Shown here piece after piece: positions 1-7,282 of a DNA stretch of 64,000 bases. The stretch comes from Pseudomonas fluorescens NCIMB 11764. GTDB taxonomy: Bacteria; Pseudomonadota; Gammaproteobacteria; Pseudomonadales; Pseudomonadaceae. The stretch spans positions 4,732,001-4,796,000 of the forward strand of contig NZ_CP010945.1 of assembly GCF_000293885.2 (NCBI RefSeq), in the 5' to 3' direction. The notes under the pieces are model-generated. The model saw only the letters and a list, made by a program, of their open reading frames with translations. It did not search any database and was not told where the DNA came from. Both the position numbers and the translations under genes were made by a program. The stretch's first letter is position 1, and every line of letters begins with the position of its first letter.

Positions 1-1116
1 TTGCTGGGGGTGCAGCTCCACGCTCAACTGACCATCAGCACCGGGTGTCAGCCGTGCCCGCAGGTACTGCCGACGTTTGTTGCGCTGCAACCAATCGAAC
101 CCGGCGGGCACGGCCAGTGGCGCCGGCAACACATCGCTGACGCCCTGGGCCCTGAGCAGGAACGGGCGCACCACCACCAACGCGGTAATCAGCGCCGCCG
201 AAGGATTGCCCGGCATGCCGATCCAGGGTTTGCCGGCGACTTCGCCGAAGGCCAGCGGCTTGCCCGGCTGAATGGCCAGCCGCCAGAAATCCAGGCTGCC
301 GAGTTCCTCGATCGCTTGTTTGAGGTGATCTTCCTCACCCACCGAGACGCCACCGGAACTCAACAATAGGTCGCATTCCGAAGACGCCAGGCTTAACGCA
401 TGCCGGCTGGCGGCCAACTCGTCGGCCATGACGCCATAGTCATGCACCTCGACCCCCCAACCGCTCAACAACGCGGCGAGGCAGTAGCGATTGCTGTTGT
501 AAATCTGCCCGGGCGCCAATGAATCACCCGGCTCACGCAGTTCGTTGCCACTGCTGAGCAAGCACACCTGCAACGGTCGATAGACCTCGACCCGCCCGAT
601 ACCAGCGCCAGCCAGCAATCCCACTTCTTGCGCACGCAGACGTTTGCCGGCCTGGATTAACAGGTCGCCCCGGCGAACCTCCTCACCTTCTTTGCGCACG
701 TGATCGCCAGTATTGACGGGCGGGAACCACACGCGCTTGCCCTCGATCCGACAACGCTCTTGCGGCACCACGGTGTCGGCGCCTGCAGGTAATGGTGCAC
801 CGGTAAAAATCTGCACTGCTTGCTGCGCGAGCAACGGTGAGCACGCCGAATCCCCCGCTGCGATTCGTCCGCCAATCAACAACCAGCCACCCTCCGGTGG
901 CAGGTCAGCGGCCCTGAGGGCATAACCGTCCATGGCGCTGTTGTCCCAGGCCGGCAGGTTGACGGGAGAATGAATGTCCGCCGCCAGCACCCGACCCAAA
1001 GCTTGATCCAGGTCGATCTTTTGCGCCAGGGGCGGCGGCGGTGCCTGGTCCAGCAAACGATTGATGGCCTCGTCCACCGGCATCAAGTGACCAAGGTCAC
1101 ACACCCGGCCGGTCAT
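1..1116 (-). CDS. moeA: MoeA molybdopterin molybdenumtransferase (partial, 3' end beyond window)
   Basis: Reading leftward from an ATG at 1116, an open frame runs without a stop to the window edge (372 codons). MoeA inserts molybdate into adenylylated molybdopterin, the last step of molybdenum cofactor synthesis in the cytoplasm, and the cofactor is needed by nitrate reductase. The translation has the family landmarks: an N-terminal segment ending in the NSAMDGYA motif, the FTGAPLPAGADTVVPQE stretch, the LLSSGGVSVGEEDH motif and IGMPGNPSA near the C-terminal side. MoeA proteins are usually about 400 residues, so only a short C-terminal piece is missing. The start overlaps the moaB stop codon (ATGA), so the two are translationally coupled. 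The family is clear; the remaining uncertainty is only the missing end. Confidence 0.95.
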   Translation of the reverse strand, partial: MTGRVCDLGHLMPVDEAINRLLDQAPPPPLAQKIDLDQALGRVLAADIHSPVNLPAWDNSAMDGYALRAADLPPEGGWLLIGGRIAAGDSACSPLLAQQAVQIFTGAPLPAGADTVVPQERCRIEGKRVWFPPVNTGDHVRKEGEEVRRGDLLIQAGKRLRAQEVGLLAGAGIGRVEVYRPLQVCLLSSGNELREPGDSLAPGQIYNSNRYCLAALLSGWGVEVHDYGVMADELAASRHALSLASSECDLLLSSGGVSVGEEDHLKQAIEELGSLDFWRLAIQPGKPLAFGEVAGKPWIGMPGNPSAALITALVVVRPFLLRAQGVSDVLPAPLAVPAGFDWLQRNKRRQYLRARLTPGADGQLSVELHPQQ

Positions 1117-1667
1117 GAGCGGGTCTCGCAGGCGTCGACGCCCCGTTGCCCTTGCGGTTTCAAATGGGGGGCGAAATTGCATGGGCCGGTGCGGCTGTCC
1201 AGCTGTTCGAGCAGGATCTGGTTCCAGGCCGTTCGACACGCGCCCGGCGAACCCGGAACGCAGCACACCAGCACGCCATTGCTCATCCCTGCCAATGCCC
1301 GGGATTGCAGGCTGGACATGCCGATTTCCGCAAGGGACACCTGACGGAACAGTTCACCGAAGCCTTCCACGTGTTTGTCCAGCAACGGCAAAACCGCTTG
1401 TGGTGTGTTGTCGCGCGCGGTGAAACCGGTGCCGCCGGTCATCAATACCACCTGCACCTTGGGGTCGGCGATCCAGTGGGAAACCTTGGCGCGGATCTGA
1501 TAAATGTCGTCCTTGACCAGACCACGATCGATCAATACATGCCCGGCCGTTTGCAGCAAATCCGTGAGGGTCTGCCCCGAGGTGTCAGTGTCAAAGGTGC
1601 GCGTATCGCTGATGGTCAGCACGGCAATGTTCAGGGGTTCAAACGTGCGTTGCGCCAGATGGGCCAT
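1113..1667 (-). CDS. moaB: MoaB family molybdenum cofactor protein (molybdopterin adenylyltransferase type)
   Basis: This 184-residue protein of the MoaB/MogA family acts on molybdopterin before metal insertion by MoeA. The sequence has LNIAVLTISDTRT near the N-terminus, the family MTGGTGFTARD motif, and the PGSPGACRTAW segment near the C-terminus. In-frame upstream start codons exist, up to position 1784. The ATG at 1667 is chosen because a GGAAGG ribosome site lies just before it and because homologues begin with a short leader before LNIAVLT. It forms a two-gene operon with moeA through an ATGA overlap. Its place beside the denitrification genes fits a supply of cofactor for nitrate reductase, which is not encoded in this window. 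Confidence 0.93.
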   Translation of the reverse strand: MAHLAQRTFEPLNIAVLTISDTRTFDTDTSGQTLTDLLQTAGHVLIDRGLVKDDIYQIRAKVSHWIADPKVQVVLMTGGTGFTARDNTPQAVLPLLDKHVEGFGELFRQVSLAEIGMSSLQSRALAGMSNGVLVCCVPGSPGACRTAWNQILLEQLDSRTGPCNFAPHLKPQGQRGVDACETRS

Positions 1668-1790
1668 ATCCAAGCCTTCCCGTAAATGAGGGTATGGGGC
1701 AAAGCCTGAACTGGAATTCCCGATGAGCCTATTCCTCCAAGGAGGTACCTCTACAGGGACATATGAAGAACGTGTAGGCCACACGATACC

Positions 1791-1880
1791 TGTGGGAGCG
1801 AGCCTGCTCGCGATAGCGGCTTGTCAGGCAATATTGATGTCGACTGACCCACTGCTATCGCGAGCAGGCTCGCTCCCACA
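1791..1880. repeat. REP doublet (REPIN-like), inverted pair
   Basis: Two copies of a Pseudomonas REP-type sequence (tgtgggagcgagcctgctcg and its complement) face each other around a roughly 30-base spacer. The arms pair over about 27 bases. The element lies in the intergenic region 1668-1910 between the moaB start and the pdxH stop, which holds nothing else recognisable. It is a non-autonomous mobile repeat of the kind moved by RAYT transposases; no RAYT gene is in the window. Confidence 0.85.
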
Positions 1881-1910
1881 TTGTTCTCCATCGCTGCGCG
1901 TTCTGCGGGT

Positions 1911-2558
1911 TCAAGGTGCCAAGCGGTTCCGTTGCCATACGCCATCGCGCAACCGGTAATCGAGACGGTCATGCAAGCGGTCGGCACGGCCTTGCCAGAA
2001 TTCCAGGCGATCAGGCTGCAAGCAGTAGCCGCCCCAGTGCTCGGGCCGCGGCACGGCCTGGCCGGCAAACCGTTGGGTGGTTTGTATCAACAGCGACTCA
2101 AGCTCGGTCCGATTGGCCAATGGTCGGCTTTGCGGTGAGGCCCAGGCGCCCAGGCGACTGTCCTGTGAGCGGGAATCGAAGTACGCATCCGACAGCGTCG
2201 GGGCGAGCCTGGACACCTGCCCCTCGATCCGCACCTGACGCTCCAGCCCCGGCCAAAAAAAGGTCATCGCAGCATACGGATTAGCAGCCAATTGCTGCCC
2301 CTTGTCGCTCTGGTAATGACCGAAAAACGTGAAGCCTTCATCACTAAAGCCCTTGAGCAGCAGGACCCGACAGTGCGGGCGACCTTCACTGTCGACGGTC
2401 GCCAACATCATGCTGTTGGCTTCGACAGGCGCGCGCTCGGTGTCGCGGGCCAGTTGCATCCACTGTCGGAACATGGCCAGCGGGTCGTCCAGCGCCGCTT
2501 CGTCTTGCAGGCCAAAAAGGGTGTAGTTGCGGCGCATCTGTGCCAGGGAAAGCGGCAT
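1911..2558 (-). CDS. pdxH: Pyridoxamine 5'-phosphate oxidase
   Basis: PdxH oxidises pyridoxine or pyridoxamine 5'-phosphate to pyridoxal 5'-phosphate with FMN and oxygen. The 215-residue length is standard. The protein begins [17 protein letters not shown], contains the substrate and FMN segments [15 protein letters not shown] and [21 protein letters not shown], the family motif [18 protein letters not shown], and ends with [21 protein letters not shown] followed by a conserved RNRLAP tail. It is a single gene between a REP element and norR and has no evident tie to denitrification. The start is supported by conservation of the N-terminus. Confidence 0.97.
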   Translation of the reverse strand: MPLSLAQMRRNYTLFGLQDEAALDDPLAMFRQWMQLARDTERAPVEANSMMLATVDSEGRPHCRVLLLKGFSDEGFTFFGHYQSDKGQQLAANPYAAMTFFWPGLERQVRIEGQVSRLAPTLSDAYFDSRSQDSRLGAWASPQSRPLANRTELESLLIQTTQRFAGQAVPRPEHWGGYCLQPDRLEFWQGRADRLHDRLDYRLRDGVWQRNRLAP

Positions 2559-2646
2559 GAGGGTGATCTCCGAAAAGGTTCTGCCCAGCGTGCGAGACTT
2601 CGCGCAACAGCACCTTGATCACCATCAACACTGAGCATGCCCAGCC

Positions 2647-4176
2647 TTACTTGAGACGTAACCGCCGCGCCAGTTTGTGCAGGTTGCTGGGATCGATTTC
2701 CAGGATCCGCGCGGCGCTGGCCCAGTTATCCCCGGACAGGCTCAAGGCCTGGAGAATTTTCTTGCGCTGGTAATCGTCGACCGCTTCCCCCAAGGGCTGG
2801 AACGGTGCGTCAGCCGTTTCGTCCAGAGGACTTTCGACGACCACGCCCTGCCCGCCCATGGCACTGTCGAGGTCCAGAATCTCGGGTTCCAGCGTCATGA
2901 TCAGGGTGCGACTCGTGCCGCGGCTGAGCGTCTTCAACGCGGCTCGGCTGATCACATGTTCCAGCTCGCGCACGTTGCCCGGCCAGCTGTAAGTCAGCAG
3001 CGCGCGCTCGGCGGCCGGCGACAGACGCAAACCGCGCAAGCCAAGCCGCGCCCGATTCAGCTCAAGGAAGTGCCCGGCCAGCATCAACACATCGTTACCC
3101 CGCTCGCGCAACGGCGGAATCGGCACCGGATAGACCGAGAGCCGGTGATACAGATCCGCCCGAAACAAGCCATCGCGGATGCTGTCCGGCAGGTGCCGGT
3201 TAGTCGCGGCGATGATGCGCACATCCACGTGCAACGGCTTGTCGGCGCCGAGGCGCTGGATCTCGCCGTTCTGCAGGGTGCGCAGCAGTTTCGCCTGCAC
3301 AGCCAATGGCAATTCACCGACTTCATCGAGAAACAGCGTGCCGCCGTTGGCCGCATCGAAACGCCCGGCACGGTCACTGGTGGCGCCGGAAAACGCGCCT
3401 TTGACATGGCCGAACAATTCACTTTCCGCCAGAGACTCCGGCAAAGCCGCACAGTTGACCTGCACCAGCGGCTTATGACTGCGACGCGACAGACGATGCA
3501 AGCGCCGGGCGAACAGCTCTTTGCCGACGCCGGTCTCGCCCAGCAGCAACACCGGCAGCTCGGAATCGGCCAGCACATCCAGTTCATTGAGCAACTGGTG
3601 CAGCACTTCACTTTGCCCGAGGATCTCGCCTTCGTCCGCCGGTCTGCGTACGTCTTGAATATCGCTGCGGGACAAGCGCAGGCTGCGGTTTTCCTGTTCC
3701 AGTCGGGTGACTCGCACGGCGGCTTCGATCTGCAAGGTGCAGCGCTTGAGTTCTTCCCGCGCACGGCTGTCGAAGGTCCCGGCATGCAGCGCATCGAGGG
3801 TGATCGCCCCCCAGATCCGACCTTCCACATACAGGCTCACGCCCATGCAGTCATGCACTGGCATCGGTTCGCCGGCGTGATTGTCGAGCAAGCCATCATA
3901 GGGATCCGGCAGCCGACTGTCGGGCTCGAACCAGGTGGGTTCGCGCGACGCCATGATCGCCGCCAGCCGCGGATGCTGAGCGATGACAAACCGGCGGCCC
4001 AACGCTTCATGCACCAGCCCCACCGTCGCGACCGGCCTGAGGCTGTCGTCATCCAGACGCAGCAATCCCACGGCGCCACTGTTGAAGTACTCGCGCAGGG
4101 TCTGGACCAAACGTTGCAACCGCACAGCATTCGGCAACTCGACGATCAGGTCGGCCGCCAGGCTTTCACGCAGCAT
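2647..4176 (-). CDS. norR: NorR, nitric-oxide-responsive sigma-54 activator
   Basis: This 509-residue enhancer-binding protein has three parts: an N-terminal GAF sensor (about 1-165) that in E. coli NorR holds a mononuclear iron binding NO, an AAA+ domain, and a C-terminal Fis-type helix-turn-helix (about 460-509). The GAF region contains a cysteine at 110 within HDCMGVSLYVEG, matching the conserved cysteine of the family. Walker A is GETGVGKE (213-220) and Walker B is TLFLDEVGE. The sigma-54 contact loop reads GAFSGA (260-265) rather than the usual GAFTGA, a conservative change. The gene is divergent from ytfE, and a NorR-type site abuts its start codon, so autoregulation is likely. The ribosome site (agaggg) is weak. 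Confidence 0.93.
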   Translation of the reverse strand: MLRESLAADLIVELPNAVRLQRLVQTLREYFNSGAVGLLRLDDDSLRPVATVGLVHEALGRRFVIAQHPRLAAIMASREPTWFEPDSRLPDPYDGLLDNHAGEPMPVHDCMGVSLYVEGRIWGAITLDALHAGTFDSRAREELKRCTLQIEAAVRVTRLEQENRSLRLSRSDIQDVRRPADEGEILGQSEVLHQLLNELDVLADSELPVLLLGETGVGKELFARRLHRLSRRSHKPLVQVNCAALPESLAESELFGHVKGAFSGATSDRAGRFDAANGGTLFLDEVGELPLAVQAKLLRTLQNGEIQRLGADKPLHVDVRIIAATNRHLPDSIRDGLFRADLYHRLSVYPVPIPPLRERGNDVLMLAGHFLELNRARLGLRGLRLSPAAERALLTYSWPGNVRELEHVISRAALKTLSRGTSRTLIMTLEPEILDLDSAMGGQGVVVESPLDETADAPFQPLGEAVDDYQRKKILQALSLSGDNWASAARILEIDPSNLHKLARRLRLK

Positions 4177-4233
4177 GGTAGTTATTACCCTCTATGGTTG
4201 GATTCACCCTAAAGCGTCCGGGTGTCTATCACC
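4177..4233 (+). promoter_or_regulatory. Three NorR enhancer sites upstream of ytfE
   Basis: Three exact GGT-N7-ACC sites lie in the norR-ytfE intergenic region: 4177-4189 (GGTAGTTATTACC), 4196-4208 (GGTTGGATTCACC) and 4221-4233 (GGTGTCTATCACC). Centres are 19 and 25 bases apart. Three sites of this consensus are the known arrangement at E. coli norV. The first touches the norR start codon on the other strand. The third is centred 61 bases from the -12 element of the sigma-54 promoter at 4274-4290. Confidence 0.88.
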
Positions 4234-4273
4234 ACAACTAAAAATTAAGCCATATTTTTCAATGCGTTAAATA

Positions 4274-4290
4274 TGGCATGCCGGGTGCAA
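4274..4290 (+). promoter_or_regulatory. Sigma-54 promoter of ytfE
   Basis: TGGCATGccggGTGCAA has the GG-N10-GC spacing required by sigma-54, with a -24 element TGGCATG close to the consensus TGGCACG. It is about 40 bases before the ytfE start codon and downstream of three NorR sites. Confidence 0.85.
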
Positions 4291-4331
4291 TGAGCCTGGG
4301 GAACCGTTGAAATCCAAACAAGGAACCCCTG

Positions 4332-5006
4332 ATGAGCCTGACTCTATTGGAACAAAGCCTCGGCCAACTGGCGTGCGACATTCCCGGCGCCACACGGATT
4401 TTTCACACCTTTAAACTGGACTTCTGTTGTGGCGGGCATAAAAGCCTGCTTGAAGCGGCCGCTGGCAAAGGCCTCGATCCGGCCCTGATTGCCGATGCGC
4501 TGCACCGGCTGCAAGACACCGGCGAAACCCAGCACGACTGGCGCAACGAACCCTCGGAGCTGTTGATCGCCCATCTTCTGGCGCGCTACCACGCCCGCCA
4601 TCGCGAACAACTGCCGGAACTGATTCGTCTGGCCCGCCGCGTCGAACAGGTCCATGGTGCCCGCAGCAGTTGCCCCAACGGCCTGGCCGATCTCTTGACC
4701 GACATGCAACAAGAACTTGAAGGCCACATGCTCAAGGAAGAACAAGTGCTCTTCCCGATGCTGCAACAAGGCATCGGCCCTCAGGCCGCACCGCCGATCC
4801 AGGTGCTGCGCTTTGAACATGATCAACATGGCGAAGCACTGGAAAGGCTGCTTGCGCTGACCAACAACATCACCCCGCCGGCCGATGCCTGTAATACCTG
4901 GCGTGCCCTGTATCGCGGGCTGCTAGAGTTCCGTGATGACTTGATGCAACACATCCATCTGGAAAACAACGTGTTGTTCGTCAACGCACTTAAACCTCGC
5001 CATTGA
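4332..5006 (+). CDS. ytfE: YtfE/RIC/DnrN family di-iron protein (iron-sulfur cluster repair under NO stress)
   Basis: This 224-residue protein belongs to the RIC family (YtfE, ScdA, DnrN), cytoplasmic di-iron hemerythrin-like proteins that restore nitrosylated or oxidised iron-sulfur clusters. The N-terminal ScdA-type domain carries the vicinal cysteine motif FCCGGHKSL (C32, C33). The hemerythrin-like part has the iron-binding His/Glu set in RYHARHREQLPEL, GHMLKEEQVLFP, FEHDQHGE and HIHLENNVLF. It is transcribed divergently from norR behind three NorR sites and a sigma-54 promoter, so NO induction through NorR is strongly suggested. This matches the norR-dnrN pairing known from other denitrifiers. 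A REP element follows the stop codon. Confidence 0.94.
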   Translation: MSLTLLEQSLGQLACDIPGATRIFHTFKLDFCCGGHKSLLEAAAGKGLDPALIADALHRLQDTGETQHDWRNEPSELLIAHLLARYHARHREQLPELIRLARRVEQVHGARSSCPNGLADLLTDMQQELEGHMLKEEQVLFPMLQQGIGPQAAPPIQVLRFEHDQHGEALERLLALTNNITPPADACNTWRALYRGLLEFRDDLMQHIHLENNVLFVNALKPRH

Positions 5007-5041
5007 TCGATTGCGGGTCATACAAAACCAGTGACACAGCT

Positions 5042-5105
5042 TTCGCGAGCCGGCTCGCTCTCACAGGGAACGGTATCCCAATGTAGGAACGAGCCGGCTC
5101 GCGAA
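5042..5105. repeat. REP-like inverted repeat
   Basis: Arms ttcgcgagccggctcg and its complement cgagccggctcgcgaa flank a short spacer between the convergent ytfE and copD-like genes. The sequence family matches Pseudomonas REP variants, and the structure may also act as a bidirectional transcription stop. Confidence 0.75.
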
Positions 5106-5141
5106 TGGCACCGTTACAGGGTTACCGGTTCTCCAGCGCGA

Positions 5142-5582
5142 TCAACCGTGCCAATAGAACATGGCCTTGGCCAGGATCACGATCAACACCATGTGCCCGA
5201 GGATGCTGCGGCGAATCCAAGTGGCGCGGGTCGTGGTCAGGCGTGCGCTTTTCAGCCAGTACGCCAGCAGAAAATAATGGCCGATGATGCTCAGGGCCAG
5301 GATGATCTTCAGGCTCAGCAACGTACCAAAACTGCTCGCCAGCGGCTGACTCAATACACCCCGGTGTTGCCACGCCAGGCTGATACCGGCGCCATACAAC
5401 AGCAGCACCACGCCATGCAGCACCTTGCGCGAACGCACTGCAATCGCTTGATCGGCGCTCGTTTGCGCGCTAACCGCCACCTGCTGGCGGGCGTTGTGCC
5501 AGATCACCACCTCGAAAAACAGCGTGCCGATGAAGGCAATCGCCGCCAGCAAGTGGGTAACCAGTAAAAAGGGATACATCAC
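5142..5582 (-). CDS. CopD-like small integral membrane protein, copy 1
   Basis: This 146-residue protein has four predicted membrane helices (roughly 3-25, 55-75, 83-107, 122-143). It begins MMYPFLLVTHLLAAIAFIGT and ends HMVLIVILAKAMFYWHG. Histidines recur within helices (THLLAA, GHYFLL, LGHMVL), as in CopD-like or heme-binding membrane proteins; the true ligand is unknown. It lies 25 bases downstream of nnrS on the same strand and is probably co-transcribed with it. A clear paralogue occurs at 34773-35216, sharing FIGT-FFEV, PLASSFGTLL-LK and HMV-IV-LAK-MFY. The function is not established; the regulatory context suggests a role in NO or copper handling during denitrification. Confidence 0.8.
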   Translation of the reverse strand: MMYPFLLVTHLLAAIAFIGTLFFEVVIWHNARQQVAVSAQTSADQAIAVRSRKVLHGVVLLLYGAGISLAWQHRGVLSQPLASSFGTLLSLKIILALSIIGHYFLLAYWLKSARLTTTRATWIRRSILGHMVLIVILAKAMFYWHG

Positions 5583-5607
5583 CGGCAGCCTCCATCAGTT
5601 AGCGTGC

Positions 5608-6798
5608 TTAGCCCGGATGGCCGTCCACCCGGGACTGCAACAGCATCGGCCCATAGCGCCAGGCGTATAGCGCAAACGCCAGCACCCAACACAGACCGGC
5701 CAGCCACAACGCCGGCAAGGGGAAAAACAGGATCAACACGACCCGGCTCAGACAGGCCAGGTTGAGCAGAATGAACGCCAGGGTCATGCCCGACGGCGGC
5801 TCCAGCGCGCGGCCGGTATGCCCCAGGCTGACCCGTGCAATCATCGCCAGCACCAGGCCACCCATGGCGCCAATGGACAGGCAATGCACCGCCAGACTCG
5901 GATTGATCGGCACACCGAAATGCCACAGCGCCATCCCGAGACAGGCCACCGCCAACCAGGCATAAGCCAGGTACAACGACCACAACAACGGCACATGCCA
6001 GAGGGCGCGATCATGCCAGCGCACCAGGCGCACCAGATGCCCTGCGGCCAACACAGCGAACAACAGGCCCACCCAGAAATCGGGGGCAAGCGCAGGTCCA
6101 GCGGCATAGAGCAACGCCACCAGCGGTGAGCCAATCAGCAGCAGCCAATCCAGCCACGGCCAAGGGGTAACGCCCTCGACCTTGCCGAGGCCGCGCTGGA
6201 TGAAGAACGGAATGACGCGCCCACCGATCAAACCCATCATTGCCGCCACCAGCCACATACCCGTCAACACGCCTTGACGCTGCCAGCCTTCATGACCTTC
6301 GACCAGACCATACAGGGACAACCCATCGGCCGCCGCTAACAGCAGCAACACCACCGCTATGGGGTAGTTACGTTTCTGCCGCACCTTCCACAAGGTGAAT
6401 CCCATGAGCGCAGCCACCGCCAGCGGGAACGCCAGTTCCAGCACCGCGAGCACCGGCAACGGTGCATTGACCAGCCAGGCCACGCGCGCCAACAACCACA
6501 GCAGCGCCAGCATGGCCAGTGGTTGCCCGCTGATGCCGGGGCGACCGGTCCAGGTCTGCACCGCCGTCAGCAGAAAGCCGGCGATGATCGCCAAGCCGAA
6601 TCCGAACAGCAATTCGTGTCGATGCCAGCCCAGCCAGCCACCCGCCGGCTGCCAGCCGGAAAGCTCACCACTGAAGGCGAACAGCCAGAGCGGAATGACC
6701 AGCACCGCCAGCAGGCAGCCGGCGAGGAAAAATGGCCGAAAGGCCAAACGCAACAGCGGCGCGATAGCCATCGCTTTACGGCGGTCAAGCACTTGCAT
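5608..6798 (-). CDS. nnrS: NnrS family multi-helix membrane protein
   Basis: NnrS proteins are 12-helix membrane proteins found with NO metabolism genes; in Vibrio cholerae NnrS protects against NO stress, and heme and copper have been reported bound. This 396-residue protein is hydrophobic throughout and carries the family features LRLAFRPFFLAGCL near the N-terminus, WHRHELLFGFGLAIIAGFLLT, GGRVIPFFIQRG in the middle and MIARVSLGHTGR in the C-terminal half. An aaggag ribosome site lies eight bases before the ATG. It is followed closely by the CopD-like gene. Upstream lie an FNR/DNR box, a leftward sigma-54 promoter and the triple NorR cluster shared with dnr, so it may answer to both regulators. 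Confidence 0.92.
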   Translation of the reverse strand: MQVLDRRKAMAIAPLLRLAFRPFFLAGCLLAVLVIPLWLFAFSGELSGWQPAGGWLGWHRHELLFGFGLAIIAGFLLTAVQTWTGRPGISGQPLAMLALLWLLARVAWLVNAPLPVLAVLELAFPLAVAALMGFTLWKVRQKRNYPIAVVLLLLAAADGLSLYGLVEGHEGWQRQGVLTGMWLVAAMMGLIGGRVIPFFIQRGLGKVEGVTPWPWLDWLLLIGSPLVALLYAAGPALAPDFWVGLLFAVLAAGHLVRLVRWHDRALWHVPLLWSLYLAYAWLAVACLGMALWHFGVPINPSLAVHCLSIGAMGGLVLAMIARVSLGHTGRALEPPSGMTLAFILLNLACLSRVVLILFFPLPALWLAGLCWVLAFALYAWRYGPMLLQSRVDGHPG

Positions 6799-6894
6799 AA
6801 AGCTACTCCTTTACCTTGCTGCTGACCTGACGCCAACCCACACGCGTCGAGGCAAGTCCGGAGGCAATCATCGGGTATTGACGATTAATTGCCT

Positions 6895-6908
6895 TTGTCG
6901 CAGATCAA
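6895..6908 (-). promoter_or_regulatory. FNR/DNR box upstream of nnrS
   Basis: TTGTC-GCAG-ATCAA matches TTGAT-N4-ATCAA at nine of ten positions. Centred 103 bases before the nnrS start, it would place a class II start site near 6860; a GATGAT -10-like hexamer falls at the expected place. It also overlaps the predicted start site of the sigma-54 promoter at 6911-6927. Confidence 0.65.
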
Positions 6909-6910
6909 GT

Positions 6911-6927
6911 GTGCAAGGGCCGTGCCC
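6911..6927 (-). promoter_or_regulatory. Leftward sigma-54 promoter of nnrS
   Basis: On the minus strand the sequence reads GGGCACGgcccTTGCAC, matching TGGCACG-N4-TTGCA at all but the first base, with exact GG-N10-GC spacing. It faces nnrS and lies about 77 bases from the centre of the nearest NorR site of the cluster at 6985-7041. A predicted start near 6901 leaves a leader of about 100 bases. Confidence 0.75.
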
Positions 6928-6984
6928 TGATGTTCATTCGCCCGCTGTGGTGAGAGGACCTGCCCCCTGCGGGACCAACCCAAG

Positions 6985-7041
6985 GGTAAAAATGACCATT
7001 AAAGGGTTATTTAAACCCTAAACCTCGTGGTCGTTTTTACC
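6985..7041. promoter_or_regulatory. Triple NorR enhancer cluster between nnrS and the dnr unit
   Basis: Three exact GGT-N7-ACC sites occur at 6985-6997, 7005-7017 and 7029-7041 (centres 20 and 24 bases apart). They read as a nested inverted repeat because each site is itself palindromic and the outer two are near-complements. The rightmost centre is 61 bases from the -12 of the rightward sigma-54 promoter, the same distance as at ytfE. The nnrS-to-smORF gap 6799-7151 holds this cluster, two sigma-54 promoters and one DNR box. Confidence 0.87.
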
Positions 7042-7081
7042 CTCCTATCTGACAACCCCAGTAAACAAAGGGCTCCAGGCA

Positions 7082-7097
7082 TGGCCCGCGTCTTGCT
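7082..7097 (+). promoter_or_regulatory. Rightward sigma-54 promoter of the smORF-dnr unit
   Basis: TGGCCCGcgtcTTGCT has GG-N10-GC spacing and a canonical TTGCT -12 element. It begins about 55 bases before the small ORF at 7152 and is preceded by three NorR sites. Confidence 0.8.
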
Positions 7098-7151
7098 CAA
7101 TGGTTCAGAAATTAAGGAAAACCTGATCCTTCTCGATCTCCAGGAGTCGTC

Positions 7152-7241
7152 ATGAAAAAAGTCATCCAGCCATTGGCCTGGTTTGTTGTGCTGACCTCGG
7201 TGCTGGCGTTGGCCAGCGGTGTCTCGCTGGGCCTCGTTTGA
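7152..7241 (+). CDS. 29-residue single-helix membrane peptide upstream of dnr
   Basis: An ATG with a good ribosome site (caggag, seven bases upstream) opens a 29-codon frame ending in TGA at 7239-7241. The peptide has two lysines after the start methionine and then an almost wholly hydrophobic run, as expected for a one-helix membrane peptide with its N-terminus in the cytoplasm. It is the first gene of the transcript started by the sigma-54 promoter at 7082-7097 and is 41 bases before dnr. I do not recognise a named family. It could be a real small membrane protein or a leader that tunes dnr translation. Confidence 0.6.
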   Translation: MKKVIQPLAWFVVLTSVLALASGVSLGLV

Positions 7242-7282
7242 CTTGATCGCCATCCCCTCCTCAAACCTCAGGATGAATTCTT

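Noticed and set aside
2677..4212. Plus-strand open frame of about 510 codons across norR
   Set aside because: It is antisense to norR with composition typical of a mirror frame, and no domain can be recognised.
6984..7042. Nested inverted repeat read first as a terminator or unknown regulator palindrome
   Set aside because: It is fully explained by three self-palindromic GGT-N7-ACC NorR sites.
7243..7256. TTGAT-CGCC-ATCCC as an FNR/DNR box for dnr
   Set aside because: It matches only about seven of ten positions and lies 27 bases before the dnr start codon, too close for activation.
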